A DNA stretch of 20,638 nt from JAIBAI01 sp044238875. Lineage in GTDB: Bacteria; Bacteroidota; Bacteroidia; M30B66. Location: NCBI GenBank assembly GCA_044238875.1, contig JBIICM010000021.1:1-20638 (forward strand), in the 5' to 3' direction. Position 1 is the stretch's first letter. Each line of letters opens with the position of its first letter. Positions 1 through 7,720 of this stretch are shown in pieces. The notes beneath the pieces are model-generated. The model ran no database searches. It was not told where the DNA came from and saw only the letters and a list, made by a program, of their open reading frames with translations. A program made the position numbers and the translations under genes.

Positions 1-407
1 GTGTTCCCATCCTCCATGAATAGCAAAATTTTATTGCCGTGCTGCCGTGCTGTTCCGCCAAGACTTTGCGCAGATTCAAGCCCGGTTCCCAGGTTCGACT
101 GTTTCAGGTCGGAGAGCCTGTTAAATATCAGTATCTGAAGGCGGGTTTCAAGTCCGTAATTGAAGCGTTGCTCAAGCTTTGGCAGCCATGCAGCGGTGTT
201 TTGCGCCACCTGAAGGGCGTTCTCCTTTCCACCGGCATAAAAAAATACGTCGAAACGCTCATACCTGTAAAACGACCAATCAAAAGGATGGTACTGAATG
301 CGGTTTTTACCGAATTCCATCTGAGATCCGGCATAAAACTGAGCCTTCCCTTGCAAAGCAAGCAAGAGGGCAATCCATATGAATATTCCAGGTCCGGTTG
401 TACGCAC
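1..407 (-). CDS. PD40/TolB-like surface protein, N-terminal part only
   Basis: This minus-strand gene starts at a GTG (complement of 405-407) and runs off the left edge, leaving about 135 codons. The first ~22 residues form a signal peptide (hydrophobic stretch IFIWIALLLA, then GKAQF). The mature part contains KNRIQYHPFDWSFYRYERFD and later IFNRLSDLKQSNLG. These are hallmarks of the peptidase-MA-like N-terminal domain of large Bacteroidota TolB-like/PD40 beta-propeller proteins, which are exported to the envelope. The frame is open up to an upstream TGA at about 450 and has no ATG before the signal peptide, so GTG is the best start. The family is usually around 1000 residues, so most of the protein, including any propeller, lies outside the window. 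Its specific function is unknown. It is divergent from the toxin-antitoxin pair. Confidence 0.75.
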   Translation of the reverse strand, partial: MRTTGPGIFIWIALLLALQGKAQFYAGSQMEFGKNRIQYHPFDWSFYRYERFDVFFYAGGKENALQVAQNTAAWLPKLEQRFNYGLETRLQILIFNRLSDLKQSNLGTGLESAQSLGGTARQHGNKILLFMEDGN

Positions 408-540
408 TGAATTGGTAAAATTACAAATTGAGGAATTACCTATGAGATAGAACTTTCACTGAATTCAATTTTAATTAACGTTCACTCAACCCAGTTTTTT
501 GCTGGATGGTCGACTACCAGACAATCCGAGCTGTTTTTCG

Positions 541-571
541 TTGTTTTCATCACGGGAAATCAGTACTTTTG
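541..571 (+). promoter_or_regulatory. Bacteroidota-type promoter of the toxin-antitoxin operon
   Basis: TACTTTTG at 564-571 matches the Bacteroidota -7 consensus TAnnTTTG exactly. A TTG at 541-543 lies 20 nt upstream, an acceptable -33 element. The predicted transcript would start a few bases after 571, giving a short leader before the ATG at 592. That leader length supports the downstream ATG as the antitoxin start. Mapping is by consensus only. Confidence 0.55.
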
Positions 572-591
572 TAATTGTTAAATCGGAAAAT

Positions 592-801
592 ATGGTAACT
601 GTTACAATCAAAGAATCTACGAAACAGGCGAAGGCATTTATTGAATTGATGCGCACTCTTCCCTTTGTGGAATTTCATACCGATTTGTCCTCGGCCCATT
701 ATGATCCCAAGTTTGTTAAGAAAATCAAGGCTGCTGAAAAAAGAGGCCAATACAAAGAAATTGATCCCGAGAACGTATGGGAAAGTATCGGGTTAAAATA
801 G
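592..801 (+). CDS. Antitoxin of a type II toxin-antitoxin pair
   Basis: This 69-residue protein begins MVTVTIKESTKQAKAFIELM and has a short N-terminal strand-helix pattern followed by a charged C-terminal tail (KKIKAAEKRG, then DPENVWESIGLK). That layout fits small antitoxins: an N-terminal dimerisation/DNA-binding part and a C-terminal arm that wraps the toxin. The family looks like the DUF2683-type antitoxins of Bacteroidota, not classical YefM, but this is an inference from style and position. The frame is open upstream to an ATG at 499. I chose the ATG at 592 because the promoter box at 564-571 would sit inside the longer version. The last 25 bases overlap the start of the toxin gene, which implies translational coupling. 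The pair probably represses its own promoter. Confidence 0.7.
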   Translation: MVTVTIKESTKQAKAFIELMRTLPFVEFHTDLSSAHYDPKFVKKIKAAEKRGQYKEIDPENVWESIGLK

Positions 802-1058
802 AAAAATTAGCAGAGTCGCATCTGAGGCAACATTACAGATCTGGAAATAAAGCAATCATTATCAAATTGCAAAAAATCCTGTTTGAACTTTCTATACATC
901 CATATAAAGGAGAAGGCCAGCCTGAACAATTAAAACATGAATTAACAGGATTTTGGTCCAGAAGAATTAACAGGAGAGACAGATTGATTTACAAAGTGGA
1001 GGAAGAAGTTGTAACGGTTCTGGTTATCTCCGCCATGGGCCATTACTCAGACAAATAA
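777..1058 (+). CDS. yoeB: YoeB/Txe-family mRNA interferase toxin
   Basis: This 93-residue protein aligns by eye with E. coli YoeB over its length. GEGQPEQLKHELTGFWSRRI corresponds to the YoeB core, and the C-terminus ends GHYSDK. The catalytic set is intact: Glu50 (YoeB Glu46), Arg69 in DRLIY (Arg65) and His89-Tyr90 (His83-Tyr84). The family cleaves mRNA at the ribosomal A site in the 30S/50S context, halting translation until the antitoxin is restored. The ATG at 777 lies inside the antitoxin gene. The protein is slightly longer than E. coli YoeB, with a short N-terminal extension and three residues after the usual terminal Tyr, which in YoeB is part of the active site. Activity is likely but not certain. 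Confidence 0.9.
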   Translation: MGKYRVKIEKLAESHLRQHYRSGNKAIIIKLQKILFELSIHPYKGEGQPEQLKHELTGFWSRRINRRDRLIYKVEEEVVTVLVISAMGHYSDK

Positions 1059-1129
1059 GCCAGTTTTGACCTTACAGATAGTATTACTGTCTATCAGAAA
1101 TTATTTCAGCGCTTCACACCGTACGATTT

Positions 1130-1771
1130 ATGTTAAATGTAACTTCTTTCACCTTCAATCCGTTTCAGGAAAATACATATCTGCTATGGACGGATACCGG
1201 CAACTGCCTCATCATTGACCCGGGTTGTTACGGAAAAGAAGAAGAAATGACCTTGGCGACCTTTATTCAGGAAAACAAGCTGAATCCTGTCCGCCTGATC
1301 AATACCCATTGCCATATAGACCATGTTTTGGGTAATCCGTTTGTGCATCAGCGCTGGGGTCTCACACCTGAGATACATCCGCTTGAACAGTCCCTGCTTG
1401 ACGCCGTGCCGCAATACGGTATGATGTGGGGTATTAGATCTGATCAGCAGCCTGAAACAAAACACACCCTGTTGGATGGATCCGCCGTTGACCTTGACGG
1501 ACATACATTGCAGGTATTATTCACCCCGGGGCATTCTCCCGGTGAAATCTGCCTGTTCTGCGCCGAAGAAAAAATTCTCATTGCCGGAGATGTGTTGTTT
1601 CATGAAAGCATCGGCAGGACAGACCTGCCTGGCGGGAATTACCCCCAGCTGGAGCAAAGCATCAGACAGCGGCTTTATACGCTGCCCGATGAAACGAAGG
1701 TTTATCCGGGCCATGGTACCTCCACCACGATTGACCATGAAAAACGTTTCAATCCTTTTGTGAAACCTTGA
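1130..1771 (+). CDS. Metallo-beta-lactamase-fold hydrolase (glyoxalase II-like)
   Basis: This 213-residue cytoplasmic protein has the complete binuclear metal site of the family. It carries the HxHxDH motif at His60-Cys-His62-Ile-Asp64-His65, His135 in TPGHSPGE, Asp154 in AGDVLF and His195 in YPGHGT. The opening FTFNPFQENTYLLW is typical of the YcbL/glyoxalase-II-like branch. Full glyoxalase II is about 250 residues with a C-terminal helical glutathione-binding domain, which is absent here. The substrate is therefore more likely a generic thioester such as S-lactoyl-thiol, or unknown. It has no signal peptide. It sits 79 bases upstream of mutB in the same direction, but nothing in the sequence links the two functionally. 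Confidence 0.85.
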   Translation: MLNVTSFTFNPFQENTYLLWTDTGNCLIIDPGCYGKEEEMTLATFIQENKLNPVRLINTHCHIDHVLGNPFVHQRWGLTPEIHPLEQSLLDAVPQYGMMWGIRSDQQPETKHTLLDGSAVDLDGHTLQVLFTPGHSPGEICLFCAEEKILIAGDVLFHESIGRTDLPGGNYPQLEQSIRQRLYTLPDETKVYPGHGTSTTIDHEKRFNPFVKP

Positions 1772-1850
1772 TCTGTTATCTCAAAAAAATCAAAATCATA
1801 CTGATAAATTTATGGATACTCAAAGGGATAGGGTATAGTATATTTACGCC

Positions 1851-3983
1851 ATGAAAAGACCTGATTTCTCGAGTCTGAAGATTGGTTTTTCCGATATTTC
1901 CGCAAACGACCCCGCCCGTGATCCATGGGTGAGTCCTGAAAATATCGCCATTAAATCCGTTTACAGAAAAGAAGACATACTTCACACTGACCATATCGGC
2001 TTCGGAGCCGGCCTGACCCCATTTCTGAGGGGTCCCTATGCCAGCATGTACCTGAACAGGCCTTGGACCATCAGACAGTATGCAGGCTTTTCAACAGCAG
2101 AGGAGAGTAACGCTTTTTACCGGCGCAATCTCGCTGCCGGACAGAAAGGCCTGAGTGTCGCCTTCGACCTTGCTACCCACCGGGGCTATGACAGCGACCA
2201 TGAGCGTGTTGTCGGCGATGTTGGGAAAGCAGGCGTTGCAATTGATACGGTAGAGGACATGAAAATCCTTTTTGATCAGATACCCCTTGATCAGATGAGC
2301 GTTTCAATGACCATGAACGGGGCCGTGTTGCCTGTGATGGCATTTTACATTGTGGCAGCCGAAGAACAGGGCGTGTCGCAGGAAATGCTGTCCGGGACAA
2401 TTCAAAACGACATCCTCAAGGAGTTCATGGTGCGCAATACCTATATCTACCCTCCGGGGCCAAGCATGCGCATCATAGCCGATATCTTCGCCTATGCATC
2501 GAAGCGGATGCCTAAATTCAATAGCATCAGCATCAGTGGCTATCACATGCATGAAGCCGGCGCAACAGCCGACATCGAACTGGCATACACCATCTGTGAC
2601 GGACTTGAATATGTCAGGACAGGGCTTGCTGCCGGGCTCAAAATTGATGATTTCGCCCCCCGTCTTTCCTTCTTCTGGGGCATTGGCATGAACCATTTTA
2701 TGGAAATCGCCAAGATGCGCGCCGGAAGAATGCTATGGGCCAAACTGATCAGCCAGTTCGCACCATCGTCGGAGAAGTCGCTGATGCTGAGAACCCATTG
2801 CCAGACGAGCGGATGGAGCCTCACCGAGCAGGACCCTTACAATAACATTACACGCACATGCATTGAAGCCCTGGCGGCGGCAATGGGCGGCACGCAAAGC
2901 CTGCATACCAATGCCCTTGATGAAGCCATTGCGCTGCCAACCGATGCCTCTGCGAGAATCGCCCGTAATACACAGCTGTTTCTGCAATATGAAACAGGAA
3001 TCACCAAAAGTGTTGACCCCTGGTCAGGTTCGTATTATGTAGAATATTTAACCCAGAAGCTAGCTGAAAAAGCCTGGCACCTGATTGAAGAAGTTGAACA
3101 ACTCGGCGGTATGGCCAAAGCCATAGAAACCGGATTGCCCAAAATGCGCATTGAAGAGGCCGCTGCCAAAAAACAGGCGCGTATTGACGCGGGAAAGGAA
3201 GTAATTACAGGGGTGAACCGTTTCACCACTGAAAACGAGCAGCCGCTTGATATACTTGAGGTTGACAATACAAAAGTGCGTGAAAGTCAGATAAAGCGGC
3301 TTGACAATGTGCGAAAAAACCGCGATCAGGAAAAGGTTCAAAAATCGCTTGATGCCATTCGTGAAGCAGCCATGAAAGGCCATGGAAATCTGCTTGAATT
3401 ATCTGTTGAGGCAGCCCGCAACCGTGCCACGCTTGGTGAAATATCACTGGCTCTTGAAAATGTTTACGGGCGTTATCAGGCAACCATCAGACCCATATCA
3501 GGCATATACTCCAATGAGGTGAAAGACAATACTGAACTTGAAAAAGCCAGGCAAATGGCTGATAACTTCGCGGAAATGGCAGGGCGTCGTCCGCGGATCT
3601 TGGTGGCCAAAATGGGACAGGATGGTCATGACCGCGGCGCAAAGGTTATTTCAACCGGTTTTGCCGATATTGGATTTGATGTTGACATCGGCCCCCTGTT
3701 TCAGACCCCGGCTGAAGTTGCAAAACAAGCCCTGGAGAATGATGTGCATGTGCTGGGCATCTCTTCACTGGCGGCTGGTCATAAAACCCTGATTCCGCAG
3801 GTGATCGAAGCACTGAAAAACGCAGGGCGGGAAGATATTGTTATTGTTGCAGGGGGCGTCATCCCTCAGCAGGATTATCAGTTTCTATTTGACCAGGGTG
3901 TTTCAGCGATTTTTGGCCCGGGAACGCGCATCCCGCTTGCGGCACAGGAGGTTCTCGGGATTCTCATTGAAGGATACAGGTAA
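1851..3983 (+). CDS. mutB: Methylmalonyl-CoA mutase, large (catalytic) subunit
   Basis: This 710-residue enzyme interconverts succinyl-CoA and (R)-methylmalonyl-CoA using adenosylcobalamin, in propionate formation or degradation. The N-terminal TIM barrel carries the family signature RQYAGFSTAEESN. By alignment with the Propionibacterium enzyme, Tyr77 (Tyr89), Arg195 in FMVRNTY (Arg207) and His232 in GYHMHEAGA (His244) are present. The C-terminal cobalamin domain has Lys587, Asp591, His593 and Gly596, the DxHxxG motif that coordinates cobalt. The protein is full length for a large subunit. Most Bacteroidota carry mutA directly upstream of mutB; here the upstream gene is an MBL hydrolase, so the small subunit is elsewhere or absent. 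A TATATTTA, close to the -7 consensus, lies four bases before the ATG. If used, it would give an almost leaderless mRNA. Confidence 0.97.
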   Translation: MKRPDFSSLKIGFSDISANDPARDPWVSPENIAIKSVYRKEDILHTDHIGFGAGLTPFLRGPYASMYLNRPWTIRQYAGFSTAEESNAFYRRNLAAGQKGLSVAFDLATHRGYDSDHERVVGDVGKAGVAIDTVEDMKILFDQIPLDQMSVSMTMNGAVLPVMAFYIVAAEEQGVSQEMLSGTIQNDILKEFMVRNTYIYPPGPSMRIIADIFAYASKRMPKFNSISISGYHMHEAGATADIELAYTICDGLEYVRTGLAAGLKIDDFAPRLSFFWGIGMNHFMEIAKMRAGRMLWAKLISQFAPSSEKSLMLRTHCQTSGWSLTEQDPYNNITRTCIEALAAAMGGTQSLHTNALDEAIALPTDASARIARNTQLFLQYETGITKSVDPWSGSYYVEYLTQKLAEKAWHLIEEVEQLGGMAKAIETGLPKMRIEEAAAKKQARIDAGKEVITGVNRFTTENEQPLDILEVDNTKVRESQIKRLDNVRKNRDQEKVQKSLDAIREAAMKGHGNLLELSVEAARNRATLGEISLALENVYGRYQATIRPISGIYSNEVKDNTELEKARQMADNFAEMAGRRPRILVAKMGQDGHDRGAKVISTGFADIGFDVDIGPLFQTPAEVAKQALENDVHVLGISSLAAGHKTLIPQVIEALKNAGREDIVIVAGGVIPQQDYQFLFDQGVSAIFGPGTRIPLAAQEVLGILIEGYR

Positions 3984-4031
3984 CTGATGTTAAATAGCGC
4001 TTGAACGCGGGGATTAAGGGTTTTTCTGCCC

Positions 4032-4053
4032 GGGGACAGCACCCGCTGTCCCC
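4032..4053. repeat. GC-rich perfect hairpin between mutB and the XRE regulator
   Basis: GGGGACAGC at 4032-4040 and GCTGTCCCC at 4045-4053 form a 9-bp perfect stem with a 4-base loop. It lies 48 bases after the mutB stop, in otherwise AT-rich DNA. No T-run follows on the plus strand, so it is not a classical intrinsic terminator for mutB, although TTTTT at 4021-4025 precedes it. It could be a transcript-end stabilising hairpin or a single copy of a REP-like dispersed repeat. Confidence 0.5.
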
Positions 4054-4092
4054 AGTTCAAAGTTACAAATACGGGCTGATTCAAATGTTAAG

Positions 4093-4163
4093 CTAAGCAT
4101 TTTGACACGCTTAGTTATAGACAAGCTTGTTGATAAATCCGTCAATATTTTGCCATAGTTTTG
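4093..4163 (+). promoter_or_regulatory. Promoter and candidate operators of the XRE-S24 regulator
   Basis: TAGTTTTG at 4156-4163 matches the -7 consensus TAnnTTTG exactly, and a TTG at 4130-4132 lies 23 nt upstream as a possible -33 element. Next to it is a perfect 10-bp palindrome ACAAGCTTGT (4121-4130). Further upstream is an inverted repeat CTAAGC-N10-GCTTAG (4093-4098 and 4109-4114). Symmetric sites around the promoter of an HTH regulator suggest autoregulation. That reading is inferred from position and symmetry only. Confidence 0.4.
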
Positions 4164-4194
4164 GTCGCAAACATTTTTTGACGATATTTCCGGC

Positions 4195-5001
4195 ATGTTT
4201 GCAGCACATAATCTGAAGCTACTTAGAAAAATGCGCGGCCTTTCACAGGAAGAGGTTGCCCTAACATTATCTATCAAAAGAACTACCCTGAGCGGTTACG
4301 AGAATGGTTCGGCAGAGCCTAATTTTGAGAACCTGCTGAAACTGGCCGATTTTTACCATATCGCGATTGACAGTCTGATCAGAAAGGAGCTGAAGCCCGA
4401 TGAAAACCATCCGGAATCAAATAATACTTTTGATCTTGCAGGAACCTCGCTGCGTGTAATTGCTACAACAGTTGACCGGAACAATCAGGAAAACATTGAG
4501 TTGGTTCCGATAAAAGCCCGAGCGGGTTATACCGCGGGCTATGCAGATCCTGAATACATCGCAGTATTACCAACATTTCAATTGCCGTTTCTGTCGCCCA
4601 ACCGAAAATACCGCACTTTTCCGATTATTGGCGACTCTATGCCCCCTGTTGCCGATGGCTCATGGGTTACCGGAGAGTATCTGCAAAACTGGAATTTTAT
4701 TCAAAACGGACAGCCATACATATTGGTCACCGCTGACGAAGGCATTGTTTTCAAGACTGTATATAACCGTATAGAGAAGTCAGGGACTCTTTTACTATGC
4801 TCCACAAACCCTGCCTATGAGCCTTATGAAATTGACATCAACGCGGTAAAGGAAGTATGGAAGTTTGTTCATTATATCAGTAATGAACTACCCGAACCCA
4901 ATCTTAGCAAAGAAGAGCTGTCAGAAACCGTTATGGAATTGCAGCGGGAAGTTAGTTTGCTCAAGAATGCTATAAGGCAAAAAAAACAGGCATCCGGATA
5001 A
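4195..5001 (+). CDS. XRE-family regulator with S24 (LexA/CI-like) self-cleavage domain
   Basis: This 268-residue protein has three visible parts. Residues ~5-62 form an XRE helix-turn-helix (RGLSQEEVALTL, then TTLSGYENGSAEPNF). Residues ~100-230 form a peptidase S24 domain. Its cleavage-site signature is Ala110-Gly111 (KARAGY), its nucleophile Ser148 is in GDSMPP, and its general-base Lys187 is in GIVFKT. The last ~40 residues (from SKEELSETVMELQ) look like a short coiled coil. Such proteins repress target genes until RecA-type stress triggers autoproteolysis. The start fits because the HTH begins six residues in. There are no phage genes nearby, so its targets are not obvious; candidate operators lie just upstream. 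A bidirectional terminator overlaps the end of the gene. Confidence 0.88.
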   Translation: MFAAHNLKLLRKMRGLSQEEVALTLSIKRTTLSGYENGSAEPNFENLLKLADFYHIAIDSLIRKELKPDENHPESNNTFDLAGTSLRVIATTVDRNNQENIELVPIKARAGYTAGYADPEYIAVLPTFQLPFLSPNRKYRTFPIIGDSMPPVADGSWVTGEYLQNWNFIQNGQPYILVTADEGIVFKTVYNRIEKSGTLLLCSTNPAYEPYEIDINAVKEVWKFVHYISNELPEPNLSKEELSETVMELQREVSLLKNAIRQKKQASG

Positions 5002-5016
5002 CCAAATGCCTGTTTT
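4983..5016. terminator. Bidirectional intrinsic terminator
   Basis: AAAACAGGCAT (4983-4993) and ATGCCTGTTTT (5006-5016) form a perfect 11-bp stem around a 12-base loop, with U-runs on both strands. It overlaps the last codons of the XRE-S24 gene and lies 17 bases after the stop of the convergent T9SS protein gene. It should end transcription from both sides. Confidence 0.8.
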
Positions 5017-5033
5017 AATGAATTGATTGTTGA

Positions 5034-6416
5034 TTATTTAACTGTAAATAAGCGGGTGGTTGTTGAACGACCTGACTGATATTGCACAAAATAAACTCCC
5101 GAACCATTTACCAAGCGGCTCAGATCAATGGTATTCTGACCTTGACTCAGTGAAACGTTCACAAGGCCCAGCAATTTGCCGGCACTGTCCATCACACGGA
5201 TCATACCCTCCTCTTTTTGACCGGCATAACAACTGAAATGAACAACACCTTCTGAGGGATTGGGAAATATACTCCACTGCATGGCCTGCGCGCCTTCTTC
5301 AATGCCAAGTGGAATCTCCACTACATCAGATAAGCCTCTGGGAAGAATTCTGAAATTGCCGAATGCAAAGGTGATGATACCGGTGATATTATAGCGGCGC
5401 CCCACAACCGGCGTATAGCGGAACAGAAGCGTATCAACAAGCAGCTGGCCAGACCCGTCGTTGGCCGGCCATACCTTGAAGTTATTCGGTATAGAGGTTG
5501 CCTCAGCATTCATAGCCTTTACCAGCACTCCTTCATACTGCTCTGTGCCCAGCACTGCTGTTGTAGCAGTATGGGCTGCCGGCAGTGTGTTGCCAGAAGA
5601 AACTTTATTGAATCCGCTCACCTGCGATAGCTGGGTTACACCAAAATATTCCTCTACAGTACCTGTAATGGTTATACTATCGCCGACAGCTGCTGTTGCG
5701 CTTCTTGCAGGATCGTAAACAAATATTCCATTCCAGGCGCCCTCTCCGGATTGCAGGTAATATCCTCCGTTAGGATTGGGTTTCACGGCTGTTATAATTC
5801 CGCCGGTGGTAACACTATTTCCTTTCAGGGGTGAGTCACCTGCTGCTTCGGAGGTAAACTGAATCGCATAGATTTTTACAGGCTCAACCGATGCAGAAGT
5901 AATGGCCACACTGTCAATTTGCAGGTGGTTATTTGCTGCATTTGTGCTTTTGATTGAAAAAATAAATTGTGCATTAACAGTGGTTGTATCTGCAATTATC
6001 GACTGATTAACTTCAATCCAGTCCTGACTGTTCACATTCGAATACGCACTATACTTATAGCCGAAATCAGCATTGCCTAAATCATTATCGAACAACCCAA
6101 CCCGTATATCACCTTTACCCCTTACAAAATATTTAAAACGATATTCAACGCCCTCTTCAACGCTCACCACATTTGAAGAAAATCTTTTATGGCTATTTGA
6201 GCGATTTTGCAATTGAACAGCGGAGGTTCCATACACCGTGCCGGTTGTTACCTGTGAAATTGAGTCTTTGCCAAGGCTAGTTGTTGATCCCTGCCAACCT
6301 TCCGGTTTTCCGTTAGACCATACTTCAAAACTGTTGGTAATAATTACCTGTGAAGAAATGCTACCTGCGAAAAGTAGCGCAGCGAGCATACAAAAGATTG
6401 TAAATTTATTTTTCAT
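5034..6416 (-). CDS. Secreted OB-fold protein with T9SS type A sorting domain
   Basis: This 460-residue protein has a signal peptide (MKNKFTIFCMLAALLFAGSI). Residues ~24-175 look like a jelly-roll/carbohydrate-binding-like domain (NSFEVWSNGKPEGWQG, VEYRFKYFVRGKGDI). Residues ~180-370 resemble the OB-fold repeats seen beside extracellular nucleases of the YhcR/NucH/ExeM type (GGIITAV, GYYLQSGEGAWNGIFVY, VGDSITITGTVEEYFG). Residues ~380-460 are a T9SS type A C-terminal sorting domain (WSIFPNPSEG, GVYFVQYQSG, TTTRLFTVK). There is no visible catalytic motif, so a substrate-binding or scaffolding role at the cell surface is more likely than an enzymatic one. It is the last gene of a three-gene operon, 20 bases after the lipoprotein gene, and ends just before a bidirectional terminator. 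Confidence 0.85.
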   Translation of the reverse strand: MKNKFTIFCMLAALLFAGSISSQVIITNSFEVWSNGKPEGWQGSTTSLGKDSISQVTTGTVYGTSAVQLQNRSNSHKRFSSNVVSVEEGVEYRFKYFVRGKGDIRVGLFDNDLGNADFGYKYSAYSNVNSQDWIEVNQSIIADTTTVNAQFIFSIKSTNAANNHLQIDSVAITSASVEPVKIYAIQFTSEAAGDSPLKGNSVTTGGIITAVKPNPNGGYYLQSGEGAWNGIFVYDPARSATAAVGDSITITGTVEEYFGVTQLSQVSGFNKVSSGNTLPAAHTATTAVLGTEQYEGVLVKAMNAEATSIPNNFKVWPANDGSGQLLVDTLLFRYTPVVGRRYNITGIITFAFGNFRILPRGLSDVVEIPLGIEEGAQAMQWSIFPNPSEGVVHFSCYAGQKEEGMIRVMDSAGKLLGLVNVSLSQGQNTIDLSRLVNGSGVYFVQYQSGRSTTTRLFTVK

Positions 6417-6436
6417 GAGTTGTTGGTTTATTGGTT

Positions 6437-7708
6437 TTAGTCTCTGATGTAAATATCATCCAATGCAGATGTGCCTGTTTTTCCTTCAGGTGCACCGCCT
6501 GTGTACCTGAATGCGATGAAAAAATTTCCGGTATAACCCTGTGGTAAATAACCAGTCAGATCAATATCGTTTGAATTCACCCATGCATAGTTTCCGCTTG
6601 TCTGGCCCGCAAGGTTCGCTGAAATGTTTGTCCATGTTGCACTTGCTGGATTAATGCCGTCAAAATTTGTACTTATCATGACTTCAAGTGAGTTATGTGT
6701 CCAAAAAGCTACAGCTGATTTGAAAGAGAGTTTCTTGGTCGAACTTGCGATAACCGGAGGTGTTATCAGCCAGCTAAGGTTAGCGGCATCTGTTGACTGG
6801 AAAGATCCGATTTGCACATATTTTTCAGTGTTGTTAAAAACCCTTCCTCTCCAGTAGCGCGTTCCGGTGGTGGCGATATTCAACCAGCCCGGAGCTGCAA
6901 AATCAGTATTGTTGCCGGCATTGTCAAATGCTTCCTGCACTGTAGCCACAGGTTTTACCGGCCCGCCTCCTGTACATCTGTCAGCCTGCATGTCAAGTTC
7001 TGCAGGATTTCGTATATACAACTGCATATCACCGTTAAACTCACTTACCACAGCCACCAGTGAACCATTGCCCTGGGGCACAACCTGATTGGCGAAGCTG
7101 GCATATCCGCTTGTTCTGACGATAACTGTTTTACCATTACAGTCAGTAAGGGTGCGGTTCTGGGTTGTCTGATTTACAGCATCTGCCCAGGTTTTACCAA
7201 GGTCAGCAGCAGTGAACTCTGCGTTACTAATTTTAACCAACCGCGCCTGTAAACCGGGCAACTGATCAATAGTAGCCTCAATGGGAACACGTTTTTTTCC
7301 GGTGGCCTGCTTGATAACATTGTTATCTGCACTCACCGAATCGAGTTGGATCATGCCATTGTATTTACTGATGTAGCAGTTTTTCAAGTAAATACGAATG
7401 GAATCACCTTCATAGAGGCCGCCGGCATTGAGCAGTCGCACATTTATTGCTCCTGTATTGTCTTCAATGAAAATGTTCTTGTAAAGATTGCCGCTGCGTT
7501 CATCCGCGGTGACAACTGCATAAACTGATGAGTCACCGGTGATTTTTACTGTTTTGGTTACATACAATGCCCTGAGTTCGGCAATGGTTAATACGCTTCC
7601 AACAGGCAATGTTTTTTGCGGAGGGGTATCGTATTCTTTTTTACAGGCTGTAAAGAAGAGAAGAACAGAACCCAGTATGAAGAAAATAAAATGCCGGAAT
7701 CTTTTCAT
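6437..7708 (-). CDS. DUF5689-type surface lipoprotein
   Basis: This 423-residue lipoprotein has a lipobox FFTAC with Cys22 as the lipidated residue, followed by KKE, a charged start that can favour surface export in Bacteroidota. Residues ~38-235 match the DUF5689 pattern: LTIAELRALY, a strand-rich OB-like domain with IFIEDNTGAINVRL and YEGDSIRIYLKN, then a second OB-like half ending LYIRNPAELD. Residues ~258-423 look like a cleaved-adhesin/choice-of-anchor J beta-sandwich (EAFDNAGNNTDFAAPGWLN, WLITPPV, ALDDIYIRD). It sits 12 bases downstream of the TonB-dependent receptor gene in the same operon. It probably partners the receptor much as SusD partners SusC, although it shows no SusD fold. 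The substrate is unknown. Confidence 0.85.
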   Translation of the reverse strand: MKRFRHFIFFILGSVLLFFTACKKEYDTPPQKTLPVGSVLTIAELRALYVTKTVKITGDSSVYAVVTADERSGNLYKNIFIEDNTGAINVRLLNAGGLYEGDSIRIYLKNCYISKYNGMIQLDSVSADNNVIKQATGKKRVPIEATIDQLPGLQARLVKISNAEFTAADLGKTWADAVNQTTQNRTLTDCNGKTVIVRTSGYASFANQVVPQGNGSLVAVVSEFNGDMQLYIRNPAELDMQADRCTGGGPVKPVATVQEAFDNAGNNTDFAAPGWLNIATTGTRYWRGRVFNNTEKYVQIGSFQSTDAANLSWLITPPVIASSTKKLSFKSAVAFWTHNSLEVMISTNFDGINPASATWTNISANLAGQTSGNYAWVNSNDIDLTGYLPQGYTGNFFIAFRYTGGAPEGKTGTSALDDIYIRD

Positions 7709-7720
7709 TTGAGTGATTTT

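Noticed and set aside
39..410. Plus-strand 123-residue open frame at the left edge
   Set aside because: It lies opposite the better supported minus-strand PD40-like gene and its translation has no protein-like pattern.
499..591. Upstream extension of the antitoxin from the ATG at 499
   Set aside because: It would contain the exact TAnnTTTG promoter box, and the extra residues do not look like part of a small antitoxin.
1077..1095. GATAG-N9-CTATC inverted repeat between the toxin and MBL genes
   Set aside because: Only five base pairs with a 9-base loop and no T-run; too weak to call a terminator or operator.
4195..5001. XRE-S24 gene as a sign of a prophage
   Set aside because: No integrase, structural, lysis or replication genes flank it; the neighbours are metabolic or surface genes.
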